Below, one piece after another: positions 1-11,110 of a stretch of 64,000 nucleotides of DNA; position 1 is the first letter of the stretch; each line of letters starts with the position of its first letter. The stretch comes from Odobenus rosmarus divergens (lineage: Eukaryota > Chordata > Mammalia > Carnivora > Odobenidae). The stretch is taken from contig NW_004450286.1 in NCBI RefSeq assembly GCF_000321225.1, forward strand, positions 88,204-152,203, in the 5' to 3' direction. A model generated the notes under the pieces. That model did no database searches. It was not told the origin of the DNA and saw only the letters and a program-made list of their open reading frames with translations. Both the position numbers and the translations under genes were made by a program.

Positions 1-400
1 CACTGCAGCCCTTCTTCTCTTTCGGCCATGACCCTATAGTTGATCCCAGAAAGTCACTGCCCTAAAGCACTAAACTCCCATCTTATTCTCTTCCTCAAAC
101 ACCATCACTGGCTCCTTCCACCTCCAAGGCAAGGTCTCCTGGACCTTGAACCTCACCTACAGTCTGACCAAAGCTTCCCTCTCTAAACTCATCTTTCATT
201 TTTGCCCCACTGAGACCCTCAGCTCCGGTCAGACTGTTCTACCTGGCAGTTCCCAGAGTGCGGGCCCACCTCTAGCCTTTGCTCATGGTGCTCTGTCCTT
301 CCCACCCAGATTCCTTCTGATATTTTCCCCGGAAAGCAGGCATCACCATCCAGCATACCGAGATGGACACTCCCTTCCCAGAAATGTCTGCTGGCTCCCC

Positions 401-443
401 GGGCTTCTAGGCACACGTGCCTAGGCTGGGGTTGAGACATTCT
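401..443 (+). repeat. Direct repeat copy 1 flanking the gap (pair with 608-650)
   Basis: 43 bases starting gggcttctaggcacacgtgc are identical at 608-650. In both places they run into a short CT tract and a 12-base C run. This pattern is expected if the two sides of the gap overlap and were not merged. Confidence 0.9.
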
Positions 444-462
444 CTCTCTGCCCCCCCCCCCC

Positions 463-512
463 NNNNNNNNNNNNNNNNNNNNNNNNNNNNNNNNNNNNNN
501 NNNNNNNNNNNN
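463..512. other. Assembly gap (50 N)
   Basis: A run of exactly 50 Ns directly follows a 12-base C run. The round length suggests a placeholder of unknown true size. Sequence on each side is repeated elsewhere within 1.5 kb, so the join is suspect. Confidence 0.98.
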
Positions 513-607
513 AACACAAACAGGGTTCAGCTGAGGCACGAGGTAGTCCTGAGACGTGGTAGATTCTGGAAAATGGCAATCAGTAGATGCATGGAGTCTC
601 CTGGGAT
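513..607 (+). repeat. 95-bp block identical to 1877-1971
   Basis: The block starts aacacaaacagggttcagct right after the gap and matches 1877-1971 base for base. At 1971 the other copy runs into a T homopolymer, while here it runs into the 608-650 block. It has no SINE or LINE character. A short duplicated piece created at assembly is more likely than a real duplication. Confidence 0.88.
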
Positions 608-650
608 GGGCTTCTAGGCACACGTGCCTAGGCTGGGGTTGAGACATTCT
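608..650 (+). repeat. Direct repeat copy 2 flanking the gap (pair with 401-443)
   Basis: This is the second copy of the 43-base block. It is fused directly to the end of a different duplicated block (513-607), so the contig starting at 513 looks chimeric. Confidence 0.9.
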
Positions 651-1564
651 TTTCTGCCCCCCCCCCCCACACCCAGGCCGTGGCCTTCACACAGATGCTG
701 GGTGTGCAGGACTGGGAGAAGAAGCCTCATCCAACAGACATTTGGGGCCTCCTTCCCTTCTTCTCAGAAGCTTGATTTTTAGAGCTAGGTAGGATCCTCA
801 AACATGAAATGGCCCCAGCTCCTCCTAACTCAGAGATTTAAGGAGACCCCAGGCAATTTCTCTCACCCCTCACTGCAGCAACCCCAGCCCAGCCCAGCGA
901 CCTTCCTGTACCATGAGTGGCAGCAGAGTCCCAAGACAGTCCCCTCCCCCGCCGAGCGCCACCTCCCATTAGCACCACATTCCAGGGCTGTCCACCCCCT
1001 CACTCACTGACCCACAGCGGCTGAGGGAGGGAGCACGTTGCAGCACAGGGCAGGATGCCTCCTGGACAGTGCACAGCAGGCCCACCAGCCCCGCAGCTGG
1101 CTGAAGGCCACGTGCAGCGAGAAGGGGACAGAAGGGTCACGACGGTGGGGCGGCCCCAGTCTCCACAACATGCTGCTTTCAACACCAGGCAGTGCCACCC
1201 GTGCCCTCAGGGAGCCGGCTTCTACTTCTCTCTCTGTGGTGTGGGAGGAGTGATAGCTGAGGCAGGAGATCCCCACCTCAGTGTTCAGCCTTTCACTCTC
1301 CCACCCTTCCCCAACCTCCGAGTTAGACTGATTGGCTCCTGGGAGCTTCCCCAACCCCCTCCCCCAGCAGGGACTTAGAAACCTGCTTCTGGAGACCAGG
1401 AAGCATCCATTAGGTGATCATTACTCCCCATGCATGTTGGCCTGACTGGAAAAAAAAAAAAAAAATCCAGAAACAACCATCCTTAACGGCTGGCTCACAT
1501 TCTGGCTTGCCAATAACAATCCACAAGACTTCCTCCTCTGTTGTCACAGAACATTAACGCAAAC

Positions 1565-1690
1565 ATTGATGCCTTGGTTTTCCCACTCTGGGAAATGGGT
1601 ATAGCAATTCCTGTACTATCTTCCACATAGAGCTGCAGGGGAGATCAAATGAGCTAACAGTGGAGAAGGTACTTTGAAAATTCAAAGGTC
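1565..1690 (+). repeat. MIR fragment
   Basis: The segment retains the MIR order tggttttcccactctgggaaatggg-type core, then attcctgtac, gagatcaaatgagctaa. The 5' tRNA-like part is missing. It is a diverged mammalian-wide SINE relic. Confidence 0.6.
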
Positions 1691-1876
1691 AAAATAAAAT
1701 CACCACCTTCTGCAGAAGAAGACAACTGTAGGAAAAAAAAAAAAGTAACTAGGGAAAGGTGTGATGTGACCTACAGAAGAGCCCTCTCTAAAAAGCTACC
1801 CTGGAGTCCAGAAGCTGGGTTGTCTGGGTGTCTGGACACTGTCCCGGAGCCCAGGACGGCAGGTGGCTGAGTTCCA

Positions 1877-1971
1877 AACACAAACAGGGTTCAGCTGAGG
1901 CACGAGGTAGTCCTGAGACGTGGTAGATTCTGGAAAATGGCAATCAGTAGATGCATGGAGTCTCCTGGGAT
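1877..1971 (+). repeat. 95-bp block identical to 513-607
   Basis: This copy sits in continuous sequence and ends at a 14-15 base T run (from 1971). It is probably the true genomic location. Confidence 0.88.
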
Positions 1972-2019
1972 TTTTTTTTTTTTTTTGAAGATAAGAAAAA
2001 GACTTCTGTGGGTCTAAGG

Positions 2020-2215
2020 TAATAACTCACATCTACTGAAGCCATCCTGTATGTCAGACCCTGTTTTAAACACTTTCCACTCATTATATTGTACAATCCT
2101 CATGGAAACCTTGAAGCACACACTATTACGATCCCTTTTCCAGATGTCCAAGGCCAAGGGTAATAAGCAGGAATCTGGGGATTTGCACCCAGAACCCAAG
2201 CTCTTAACCACCATG
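2020..2215 (-). repeat. MIR element
   Basis: Reverse-oriented MIR order is visible: tatgtcagaccctgtt, attgtacaatcctcatgg, ccttttccagatg, and a distal ccaagctcttaaccacc. Divergence is high. Confidence 0.65.
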
Positions 2216-2609
2216 CATATTATTCTCAGTGACGAGTGAACAAAGTGTACCAGGTCTAGGAGGCAGGGGGATGGCCAAGATGACCTTGGGAAACTGGGAT
2301 CCTGTCATTCTGGCTAAGTGCCAGGGCCTCCTGATGACATTTAAGGCGGTTACCACAGAATGACTTAGGTCATCCAGAGGTTCCTGGTTCAGAAGGTGAC
2401 AGGTGTCAGATGTCACCAGGAACGTGCTGGAAGTGGAAGAGTGAGTTATCAAGAGCTGTCAGGTTCTTTTATCCCAAACGCATTTATCAAATAACAAAGC
2501 ACTAGCTCATACTCTTCAACTCTCCAACAGAAATATGGTCATGAGCAATTACATGTGGTCATTTATGGGGAGGAAGACAAACATAATAAAGGGAGGCTTT
2601 GAAGGAACA

Positions 2610-2825
2610 AAACCATCAAGGAAACTGTGGTTTGAGTCCCAGCTCCAGCCCTTATTTGCTGTGTGACTTCAGGGAAGTTAGGCAACCTCTCTGAACCTGT
2701 TTCCTTACAGTAAGATGGGCATAATAAGAAAACCTGCCTCACCGATTATTGTGAGGTTTATGGGAGATAATGCATGATGAGTGCTTAGTGCAAAACAGGT
2801 GCTCAATAAATCTTAGGCTCTGTCG
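2610..2825 (+). repeat. MIR element, near full length
   Basis: The core ctgtgtgacttcagggaag is followed by aacctctctgaacctg, taagatgggcataataa, a gtgaggttt...gagataatgc segment and the tail gtgctcaataaa. It is one of the better preserved MIR copies here. Confidence 0.75.
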
Positions 2826-3500
2826 TAATGTTGTTACCTCTTGGGGTGGGCGTTAGGGTCTATAAGCTACAAAGTGCTTTGCAAACGTTACTTCTGGTGG
2901 AGAGGTCTGGAAGGGGAGGGGATGCTTCTGAAGGCTGAGGTCCTTGCTCTGTTCTCTGCAGAGACGAAAGGTCTGGATGAAAGGCCAGGGGAAAGCTTCC
3001 TTGTAGCATGCGCCCCATCTGTATCCCAGTGGAGCCCACTGGGTGTGTCATGCCTCCAATGGTGCCCTGAGCTCTCTGTGCACAGCTCCATAGCTCACAA
3101 GTGGGGCTCCATCTCCCAACCCCCAAATTCATTCCTCTGCTTGATGATGAATCATGTTAAACAAAATGAATATGCAAATCTCCTTAGGGCAGGCCTTACA
3201 TCTATGGGAAGCTGAGGCTAATAAATGGATTCTGAATAAGGAGACAGCACAAGCAATACAACTTTGGCTCATCTCTCCTCCCCACTCCCTTCAGGCTCCA
3301 CCCACCAGTGTGCCCCTTTGTCCCCCGCTGGGGCGTGCATTCTGAAGGGGCGGATGAAGGAGGCTGGAGAGGCCTGGGCAGGCATGAGGTTTTCCTTCTT
3401 AGATCCCTGATCCCGATCCTGGTGGCTGGTGCTGCCGGGCAGTGTGACGTGAGAAGTAGAACCTGTCACTTGCAGCCCAGGGACTTAAGGGCGGACAGGT

Positions 3501-3540
3501 TGGGGGGGAGCGGGGAGGGCGGGGGGCGGGGGGCGGGCGT
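3501..3540 (+). other. G-rich tract, G-quadruplex candidate
   Basis: The tract has at least five runs of three or more Gs separated by 1-3 bases (gggggggagcggggagggcg and on). It meets the usual G-quadruplex pattern on the plus strand, which is the non-template... antisense strand of CDH23. It directly precedes a GA microsatellite. Confidence 0.7.
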
Positions 3541-3581
3541 GCACACACATGGCTGCAGGGGAGCTGAGGGCTGGTGAGGGC

Positions 3582-3582
<1 letters not shown>

Positions 3583-3612
<30 letters not shown>
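3583..3612 (+). repeat. (GA)n microsatellite
   Basis: About 15 uninterrupted GA units, a homopurine tract able to form triplex DNA. It lies about 45 bases past the G-rich tract. Confidence 0.95.
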
Positions 3613-3614
<2 letters not shown>

Positions 3615-3665
3615 CAGCTGTGGGAACTCACTGGCCCTGGGGTTGGGGGGTGGTGGTGGTGCTGG

Positions 3666-3722
3666 GGAAAGGCTTCAGAGTCAAGAGCCTTTCACGGACT
3701 CTGAAAGGCTTCAGAGTCAAGA
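3666..3722 (+). repeat. 20-bp direct repeat with internal hairpin
   Basis: aaaggcttcagagtcaagag occurs twice, 35 bases apart, and the intervening segment contains ggactctgaaaggc, which is complementary to the repeat start. The block can fold into a short stem. Confidence 0.7.
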
Positions 3723-3769
3723 GGTAGAGAGAGACTGGAATTATTGGGGCTCCCGAAGACTTGAGGAGT

Positions 3770-3920
3770 CACCCAGGCCAGGGCTTCACTCCCCTAACTG
3801 CACAGCAGGATAACTGGGGAGCTTTGAAACAAAATCAGTGCCCGGGCCTGCCCCAGTCTCTGGGCTTTTTGATTCCCAGAGGAATTCTCAGGTCCCACCA
3901 GAGTGGAGCACTGCCCGCCC
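3770..3920. repeat. MER5A-like hAT relic
   Basis: Diverged MER5-type order: taactggggagctttgaaa, a gggcctgccccag segment, then gattcccagaggaattctcagg. The boundaries are soft. Confidence 0.45.
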
Positions 3921-3924
3921 CGGC

Positions 3925-4000
3925 CACTACTCTACAGATGGGAAAGATGAGACCCAGAGAGGGGAGGGGATGTGACAGAGGTCACACAGATGACATTCTC
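3925..4000 (-). repeat. MIR fragment
   Basis: The reverse MIR core is visible as ctacagatgggaaagatgag, cccagagagggg and gaggtcacacagatga. Confidence 0.5.
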
Positions 4001-4649
4001 CTGCTTGGGTAAGGATGGCCCAAAGAACACACCTGAGGAGGGAGGATCCCCCTGCTCCGTTGTCCTTGGGAACTTTCCCGCGGTAGGGGACCAGGAGGGC
4101 TGTAAGGCTGAGGGGGGATGGGGCATGTGTTCCCACAGATCTGGGGAGGTGTGGGAGGAACAGGGCGGGGGGTCCTATTCTTTGGTCTACGGTGCCTGGT
4201 AGACCACTGGCTTTAGGGACAGCCAGAAGTCCTGGCACACAAAGATGGCGAGAAGCCCACTAGACGGACCCCAAGAAAAGATGGAGCCCCCGAATCCCAG
4301 AAGCACTCTTCTCTGCTTAGGGAAAGGGAGTCCTAGGGTAGCCAGGCCTCCTCTGTGAAGACCAAACTTGACCAAGACACAAACCAGCCTCCCCTTCCCT
4401 GACAGAACCCACAGGAAGTGGCTCCACACACCGCCTGGGTACTTCCAAGTTGATGACCAACCTGGTTAGGACGTTCCAAAGGTCTCCCCCAGCCCCTCCT
4501 GTAATTACAAATGCGGAGACCGATTTCTACGGAGAAACAGAGTGCTCCCCAGCTCTGCTCCTCCTGGCCCCAGGGTATCCAGTGAAGGGCTTGCCAGCTC
4601 CTAGGGCACACTGGCCTTCCCCCAGGAAGTAAGAGAGACCACGGGTAGG

Positions 4650-4930
4650 AATTGCAAATGACTTTCATTAAGCAGGGGTGCTAATACCATGAATTACAAA
4701 TGAAACCCAGATGAAGAGGACCCTGGCAGCCTTACCTCCATTTGATATTAATTGGGCGACACTTTGTTTTAATGGTACATTAATTAATGCGGAATTTCGA
4801 CGGAAGTCCGCGTGACACTCACATTAATACAAATGAATTCATTACCGTTGGTGTTATTACAAGAAATGACAAATAAATCTGTAACAGTGGGACCCTTCAA
4901 ATAATAATCACGAATCATTAGGTTTGCCGC
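4650..4930. promoter_or_regulatory. Candidate conserved noncoding element, homeodomain-rich
   Basis: A sharply AT-rich island in GC-rich intron. It packs ATTA/TAAT cores (tgatattaattggg, acattaattaatgc, cattaatac, attaccg, aataatcacgaatcatta) between unbroken unique sequence, and also carries intact CpGs (tttcgacggaagtccgcg). It has no repeat signature and no open frame. This composition is typical of deeply conserved enhancers; conservation itself was not tested. Confidence 0.45.
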
Positions 4931-5379
4931 TCGTCTGTACTGTAGCTTGCAAATATGTGTGTATGTTTTCTGCCGCGAGTGTGCCTTTGCCTTTTGGCTG
5001 GGGGAGGCAGCCGGGCGGGGCTGACTCTGTGGGGGTGAAAGGGGAAAGCCTCTTCCAGAATTCTCTGCATCTGCTTTTCCTCCCTTTCTTCCTCCCACCT
5101 CAACCCCCAGAGAACCCCTCTCCCCCGAGCCCTGCCCCAGGCTGTGACTCCGTGTCAGGGGTGTGACAGGGGTTGGTCCCCCAAATCCAGCACACACAGT
5201 GTACACTCTCTGTCCCCGAGGAGGGGGTCGTGGGGGAAGGAATAAGAGCAACAGGGCCCCGGGGCTGGAGCCTGGCTTGAGAAATGGGTGCTGCTATAGA
5301 CCTATCTGTTCTTGGAGGTTCCCCACGTCAGATTGGTCTTCAAGCCTCAGAGGGTCTTGGGGACAGAATCCAGGTGCCC

Positions 5380-5475
5380 AATGACCAGCACTGTGCTGGA
5401 AGTTTTATCCACTTTCTCCTCTGCAGTCCTCATCAGGTCCCAGAGGCTTTACCCCATGGTTAAGGGCACTAAATA
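5380..5475 (-). repeat. MIR fragment (weak)
   Basis: Reverse MIR-like order: agcactgtgctggaagtttt, ctgcagtcctcatcagg. Short and diverged. Confidence 0.35.
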
Positions 5476-6369
5476 GGTTTTGAGAGCTCAGACTTGAGCG
5501 AGGCAGGGCCAAGCTTGGGACTCAGCCTTGCCTGGCTCCCTGAGCTCCCAATACACCAGCTTTTCCCAGGGACAAGCTGCCACCTGCCTGATGGGTCAGT
5601 ATCCTGGTGCAGACAAGGTAGAGCCTGGATGACCCTAGCAAGCCGATCCCTACTCTCCATTCCCCTGCTCAGGGCTTCGGGCTGTAATCTCTAAAGGGCC
5701 AGCAAGGGACCTATGAGCTGGGTCTACAGCTACCATCCTGGTTGTTCCTCACGCCCTCTCAGTTCCCTGAAGCTGAAGCCAAGATCATTCTTGTTTCTAA
5801 AGGGCAATAAGGGAGGCCCCAAGGAAACCACATTAGGGGAAAGCATCAGACGGGCCTGGGTAACACTCGGGTAGGTCTTAGTTCTGCAAATCCTTGGCAC
5901 ACAGGCCGCCTCGCCTCCATTCTGAATGCAGGGCAGATAGTGCGGAGAGATCACAGTGCTGTTCCCCAGACTCAGCCTCGGGATTCCCGGCCCAGGGCTC
6001 TGAGCAGCTTCTAGTCATCGATTGGTATTGACACGTGATTTGAGAGCTGTTTGCTCTCCCGGTTTTAGAACATCTCTCCCTGGAGGACTTTAAAATAGGA
6101 TCCAGTCTCTGACAGGGATGCCCAGGAACAGTTCAGCTCGGTAGCCAAGAGGCTGGTTAAATGACCTCGTGGGGGGGTCCCTCCAACCCAGGGAGTCTGG
6201 GACTCCATGAATCAGTTGCTCCTGCCCACGCGAATCAATCAGCCAGCCTGATCTCGATGTGCAACAGCTTCCATGGAGGCCAAATCCAGCTTTTCCACCT
6301 GTGAGACGTTGTTAATGTGGCCAAACCCTGTTGGCCCCTGCCCTATGACCTGCCCTCCGCCCTGGCCTC

Positions 6370-6620
6370 AGGAGTCCGGGCTGTGGGAGGTTAATGCCCC
6401 TTGGCTATTAGCTGCAGACTAGCAGTGGGCTGCACAGCCCACAATTAGATGTTTGGGGGACTCTAGCCCCCTTTCTGGCTCACTTCCGTCCCCACTCACA
6501 CTGGTACTGAATGAGCCAATTAATCACCTAAGGTTGTTAACTGTACTAATTACGCTCACTCTTGAAACTTGTGGAACAATTATATACTGTCTCTGTCTCA
6601 TGAGCTATCAATTATGGTGA
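6370..6620. promoter_or_regulatory. Candidate conserved noncoding element
   Basis: Unique AT-rich block with clustered TAAT cores: ggttaatgcc, ccaattaatcaccta, gttaactgtactaattacg, caattatatac, ctatcaattatgg. No repeat features. Suggestive of a homeodomain-bound enhancer by composition only. Confidence 0.35.
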
Positions 6621-7869
6621 TTGCAGGCAGGCTGTCACTTCTCCCAAGCCAAGACAGAGGCGGTCTAACCAGGCTCAGAGCTGGTTTCTCAAAGAGAACT
6701 CTTAGAAGGCTTTGCCTGAGCGGAGGCTACACCCAACACAAGTGGCAAAGGCAGAGACCTCTCCACGGGAATAGGCTTTGCCAGTGACTAAGGGGCTGCT
6801 CAACACGGATCCTACATGAGGTCTTCATTATACAAAAGCTCTCCCCTTGTTTGCCTAGAAGAAATGGCAACCACAAAGTATTTCCCTGGGAGCCGTACTG
6901 CTTCCTTCTTCCTTGTGTCCTTGGCCAGGCTTGGCATGGTAACTGAGATCTCCGAGAGGCTGCACTGGGTTTTTCTCTGGTTCCCCAGGGGCTCTATACT
7001 GCCTCTTGCCAGCCCACCTCGATGCCCATCCCACGTTCTGCTGCCCCTGCTTCTCAATCCCTTGCCTGGAGGAGAGTTGGTGTCTCTGGCCAAGATCTTT
7101 GCTAAATGTAGGAAGACAAAGAAGGGGGAAGAAGCTGTCAGGCTCTCTTCATTTTACCTGGACCTTGAGATATTCCTGCCCTCCAAGACCACTGGACTTT
7201 GGAGCACATACCCACAGGCCATTACCACTCCCACGCCGACACACTCTCCCCTCTCTGCCCCGAAACACCCAACCAGCACCAGGATGACAATTTGTGATGT
7301 GGCTGTCGGGGACACATGTATTTCTTCAGGCAAGCAGCAAGCCCCAGCAGGCTGTGGCTCCCATCCTCTGGGCCCCCTCCCCCATCCCAGCCCTCCCGCT
7401 GCCCAGAGCGCTCATTTCCACACGTCAGGGCAAAAAGCACTTAGAGCCAACTGCTAAGCTCAAATCTATTCTGGTGCGGAGAAATGCACTCTGTCACCAC
7501 GGAGCTGACAGGCTCCGGGCAGGCTGGAGTGCAGTGGCCAGACTCTGACTGACCCCACCCCGCTGGGCCTCCCTTCTGGCTTCTGTTACTGGCAGGGGTC
7601 AGATGGGCTGGCCCATTCCTTAACCCCAGCTGCAGCAGCCAAGGGACCCTCAGCCTCCCTGGAGGTCCCTAGGGGTTCCGAACAAGCCACTGCCCACTCC
7701 ACGTGAATGTCACAAAGATGCTTTTAGATTCAACTGGTCTAAGAACAAACACTAAATCTCCCCTGGAAACCGTGTCCCTGACTCCGAATGGTAATACATT
7801 CCCTCTGCATTCAGTGGTCAAGCCAGAAAACCAGAGTCCTCCATGCAATTTCGTCTCCCAAACATTGGT
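6621..7869. other. Unique intronic sequence
   Basis: No repeat or gene recognised. A 213-codon open frame on the plus strand (6816-7457) runs through here but has no start context, domain or codon-use signature of a protein. Confidence 0.5.
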
Positions 7870-8490
7870 TCCCCCTCCTCTGTCTCTCCTCACCACCAGC
7901 TCCCACCTGGACCGCTGCAGCGGCCTCCTGACTGAGTCCTGCAACGGGGACCCCCGGTGGCTGGTATGAACTCTTTGAAACGTGTATCTGATTGCATTGC
8001 CCGTGCTCTGACAACTGTCCAGGAGCTCCCTGCTGAGCTTAAGATCAATGTCAGAGAATCCCTTCCACGACCCTGCCTGGCCTGGCCCCACCCAGCTCTC
8101 CAGCCCCTCCCTTCACTGGCCTCCTGTCCTCGCTTCAGCCACGGGGCCCTCTGTTACCTCCTCAAATGAACCGGGCGCTTCTCTGCCTCTGAGCCACCTG
8201 TGTGTCCATCCACCAGAATTCTTTCCTCATCTTCACCCCCATTAATGCCTACTCAGCCTTCGCTTCTCAACCAAGTCCCATTTCCTCCAGAACTTTCTCT
8301 GACCCCCAGTCTGGCTCATGTTTTGGCTGGGATTTCCCTGGGGGCTCCAATCTCATAATTATGTGACTCTTCAGTTACCACGTGTTCCCCCACTAAGCAC
8401 TTTGAGGCTGGGGGACCACGTCTGGGTCTGCTCACTATTGTGTCCCCAGGGCCTAGCATGTGGCTGGTACCTAACATTTGTTGAATGAGA
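7870..8490 (+). repeat. L2 LINE 3' region
   Basis: Typical L2 progression: a CT-rich cctggcc...cagctctcc stretch, ttcctccagaactttctctgac, ttaccacgtgttccccc, cactattgtgtccccagggcctagcatgtggctgg and tgttgaatgag. An old mammalian-wide LINE. Confidence 0.65.
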
Positions 8491-8580
8491 GACACCCCGG
8501 GGCACCCCTCTCCTGACACTCTCCTCGTTCTCCTATCTGGTGAGAGGGTTGGGAGACACCAGCTCCAAAGTCTCTCCCTT

Positions 8581-8645
8581 GCATTCATTCAACAAATATT
8601 GACCGAGCGCCTCCGATATTCTAGACTCTGCTAGGTTCAAGGTAC
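8581..8645 (-). repeat. L2 fragment
   Basis: cattcattcaacaaatattgac followed by gagcgcctccgatattctag is the reverse complement of an L2 3' end. Confidence 0.6.
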
Positions 8646-8789
8646 CTTGATCCATACTGTCTGGAAGGAAATCTGAGGGTGTCAGTGACAGGCAGATGCT
8701 GAACTTGAGCTCTGGCTCCCAGCCCCATCACCACCTGGATCTGGCACCTGCTGGTCTGTCCTCATGCTGTTTTCCTGCCTGGAGCACTC

Positions 8790-8880
8790 TTCCTCATTCA
8801 CTCATTCATCCAACAAATAATGACTGAGCACCCAGTAGGTATCAAGCAGTGTTCTAGGTGCAGGGGAAACACTGGCAAAC
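8790..8880 (-). repeat. L2 fragment
   Basis: cattcatccaacaaataatg, gagcacccagtaggtatcaag and gttctaggtgcaggggaaac follow the reversed L2 tail order. Confidence 0.65.
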
Positions 8881-9469
8881 TCCTATGCATTTTCAGTCTC
8901 AACTTCATTATCACCTCCTCCAGGAAGCCTTCCCTAATTCCTGAACCTGGGTTGGGTGTCCATCCTACGAGCCGCCAGAGCCCCCTCCCTGGACTGCCCC
9001 TTGCCCAGCCCATAGCAGCCACGTGATGTCTGTTCTCTGCATCAGTGGATCCCCCCATTTGTTCCACCAGTGTCCCCACGAGCTTTAAAGGCAGACAGGG
9101 GACACTGGACAGAGGTGAGGTGAACACGGAGAAGGGGCACCTGCGAGAAGGCCACGGGCCCTGCTGAAGAGGAGAAGGATGTGCTCTGAGGGAAGGCACG
9201 AGGGAGGATATGAGTTGGAAGACTGGGGTTTTCCTGCCTTGAGCCCGAGAGCGCCGTGGCCAGAGGGTCAGGGGGGACATGAGGCTGCAGGGCCAGAAGG
9301 CGTCTGATAGGCAAGCCTGGATACCCCGGCTACATGAGACTCCAAACCCCTCCACGTTGGGCCCTTGGTGTCCAGTCATCCCCGGAAGCACTCCTGGCAT
9401 TGCCCTCATGCTGCGGGGTGCTGGGCGGCCCTGCCTGGAGTCGTCACCCCCGAGACAGTGCGTGCGTCA

Positions 9470-9715
9470 TTCTCTCAACGCCTCTGCTCGGATGTCCTCG
9501 GACAGGCTTCCCTGGCCACAGATCCTGCCTGAGCCCCGTGCCTGCTTTAGTTTTCTTCGTGGCCCTTATCACCAACGACACAGATTTATGTGTGGGTTCG
9601 TCTGTCTCCTCCAACAAGCAGGGACCCTGTCAGCTTTGTTGAGTCCGCAGCTCTGAGGGCAGTGCCTGACACACAGTAGGCCCTCAAGAACGATTTCTTG
9701 ACTGGCTGACTGAGC
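9470..9715 (+). repeat. L2 LINE 3' end
   Basis: ggcttccctggccacag, ccttatcaccaacgacac, cagggaccctgtcagctttg and gcagtgcctgacacacagta follow L2 order, ending ttgactggctgactgag. Confidence 0.7.
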
Positions 9716-10819
9716 GGAGGGAGAAGGAAGATGGCACGTGGCATCTGTTACTAGGGCAAAAGGCACAGAGTCCTAGAGAAAGGGTTCCCCAGTGGGGCAG
9801 ACGGAAGCTGCCCGCCTGCAGCCCCCACCCAGGGGACCCAGCCAGTGCTGGCCGCAGAGCTGACACCCTGAAGTACTCCGAATGAAACGCAAGGGTGGAT
9901 ATGACCTGCGTAATGGGTTTCTCTCCAGGCTGCTGACCTCTCTGTCAGAGACAGTGCTCCATCATCCCCTCCCTGCCACCCCTCCTTTCCCTGCTGGTGG
10001 CGGTCTCCCTGGGATATGAAAATAAGGCCTGGGGCACCCGTACCTCCATCCGACCTCTCCTCTCTATGGCCCTCTTTCTTTCTTCTAGGAGGAACTGAGG
10101 AGATGAAAGCATCCATAGCCTGGAAAGGCTGGGGAGGGGAGGGGAGGAGAGGGTACTTTCCGACTGTCGCATCTGGTGCTTCTGGCTATGGGCTGTGTGC
10201 GGAGGCCACCAGTCCCTCCCTATGGCGAGAGTGGGTAGCCCTGACCCTGGCCCCAGGCTGATACAGGTCAATGTGCCCGTCATGTGTGGATACCAGACCC
10301 TAGCCGCGGGCTACCCCCTACTTGCTCTAGGTTTAGCGAATCCAGCCATAGAATGACTCCCAAACTATGAAGAAATTAGAATGTCATTCCCCAGGCTGGC
10401 TGAGAAGTCAACTCAGAATGACAGGACTCCCTCTGAAGGCGGAGAAAGAAGAAGAAGGTAAAGAAGCACTATCTTCTCCCTTCAGACAGCTGTGGTCAAG
10501 GGTCTTTGCCTCGTGGCCTTGTCTGTGGCACTGGTGACCTCAACTTCATTCTGGAATGTGGGCGGGGCGTTCAGGGTTTGAGGCAATACGCCCCGCGACC
10601 CAGGGCCTCTCCTACATCTGGTCACTAACTGGTTAACCTGTCTGCCGGCACTCCTACCCTGACAGCCAGAACCCAAGGAGAGGGTGGGGGCCCGGGCCTG
10701 GGCAGGCTCTGCTCCCAGGGCCCTGATTGCCCGCTATCCAGCCCCCGCGGCCCCCAGCTCCGAGCCTCTCCATGCGGCCCTCCCATCGGTGGAGCTGGGG
10801 GTGACTGGCACCCCTCCTG

Positions 10820-11110
10820 CTAGGGCTGATTAGGCCTGATTTCACCAGAGTGCTCCCACCTCTGGAAGCTTCCCCTGTTATTAAAGTTGTTTTCCGTCCA
10901 CTCTCTTGGTCTGCTGGGTGAGGTGAGTTTATTCGACTTGATTTCTCCCCCCGCCTCCCTTTTTTCCGCTACTCTCATCCACCCGCCTGTGTCTATGGCA
11001 GCCATGGAGACCAGAGTCCGGTAAAAATCAGGAACATTAACTTCTCACCTTAGAGTAAAAATAGCTATAATAAAGCCAGGTGAAAAAGAAAAGCTCCAAC
11101 TAGTGTAACT
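10820..11110. promoter_or_regulatory. Candidate regulatory block
   Basis: Unique sequence with ggctgattaggcctgattt, ctgttattaaagttg, and a near-match to a MEF2 site (gtaaaaatag, 11055-11064) followed by ctataataaagcc. No repeat features. Weak, composition-based call. Confidence 0.25.

Noticed and set aside
219..647. Open frames running through the N gap
   Set aside because: They contain unknown residues and depend on the uncertain join.
6816..7457. 213-codon plus-strand open frame
   Set aside because: No domain, no signal, no splice context and intron location. Coding-like length is expected by chance in GC-rich sequence.
8798..9409. 203-codon minus-strand open frame
   Set aside because: It overlaps L2 fragments and unique intron, with no domain or homologue recognised.
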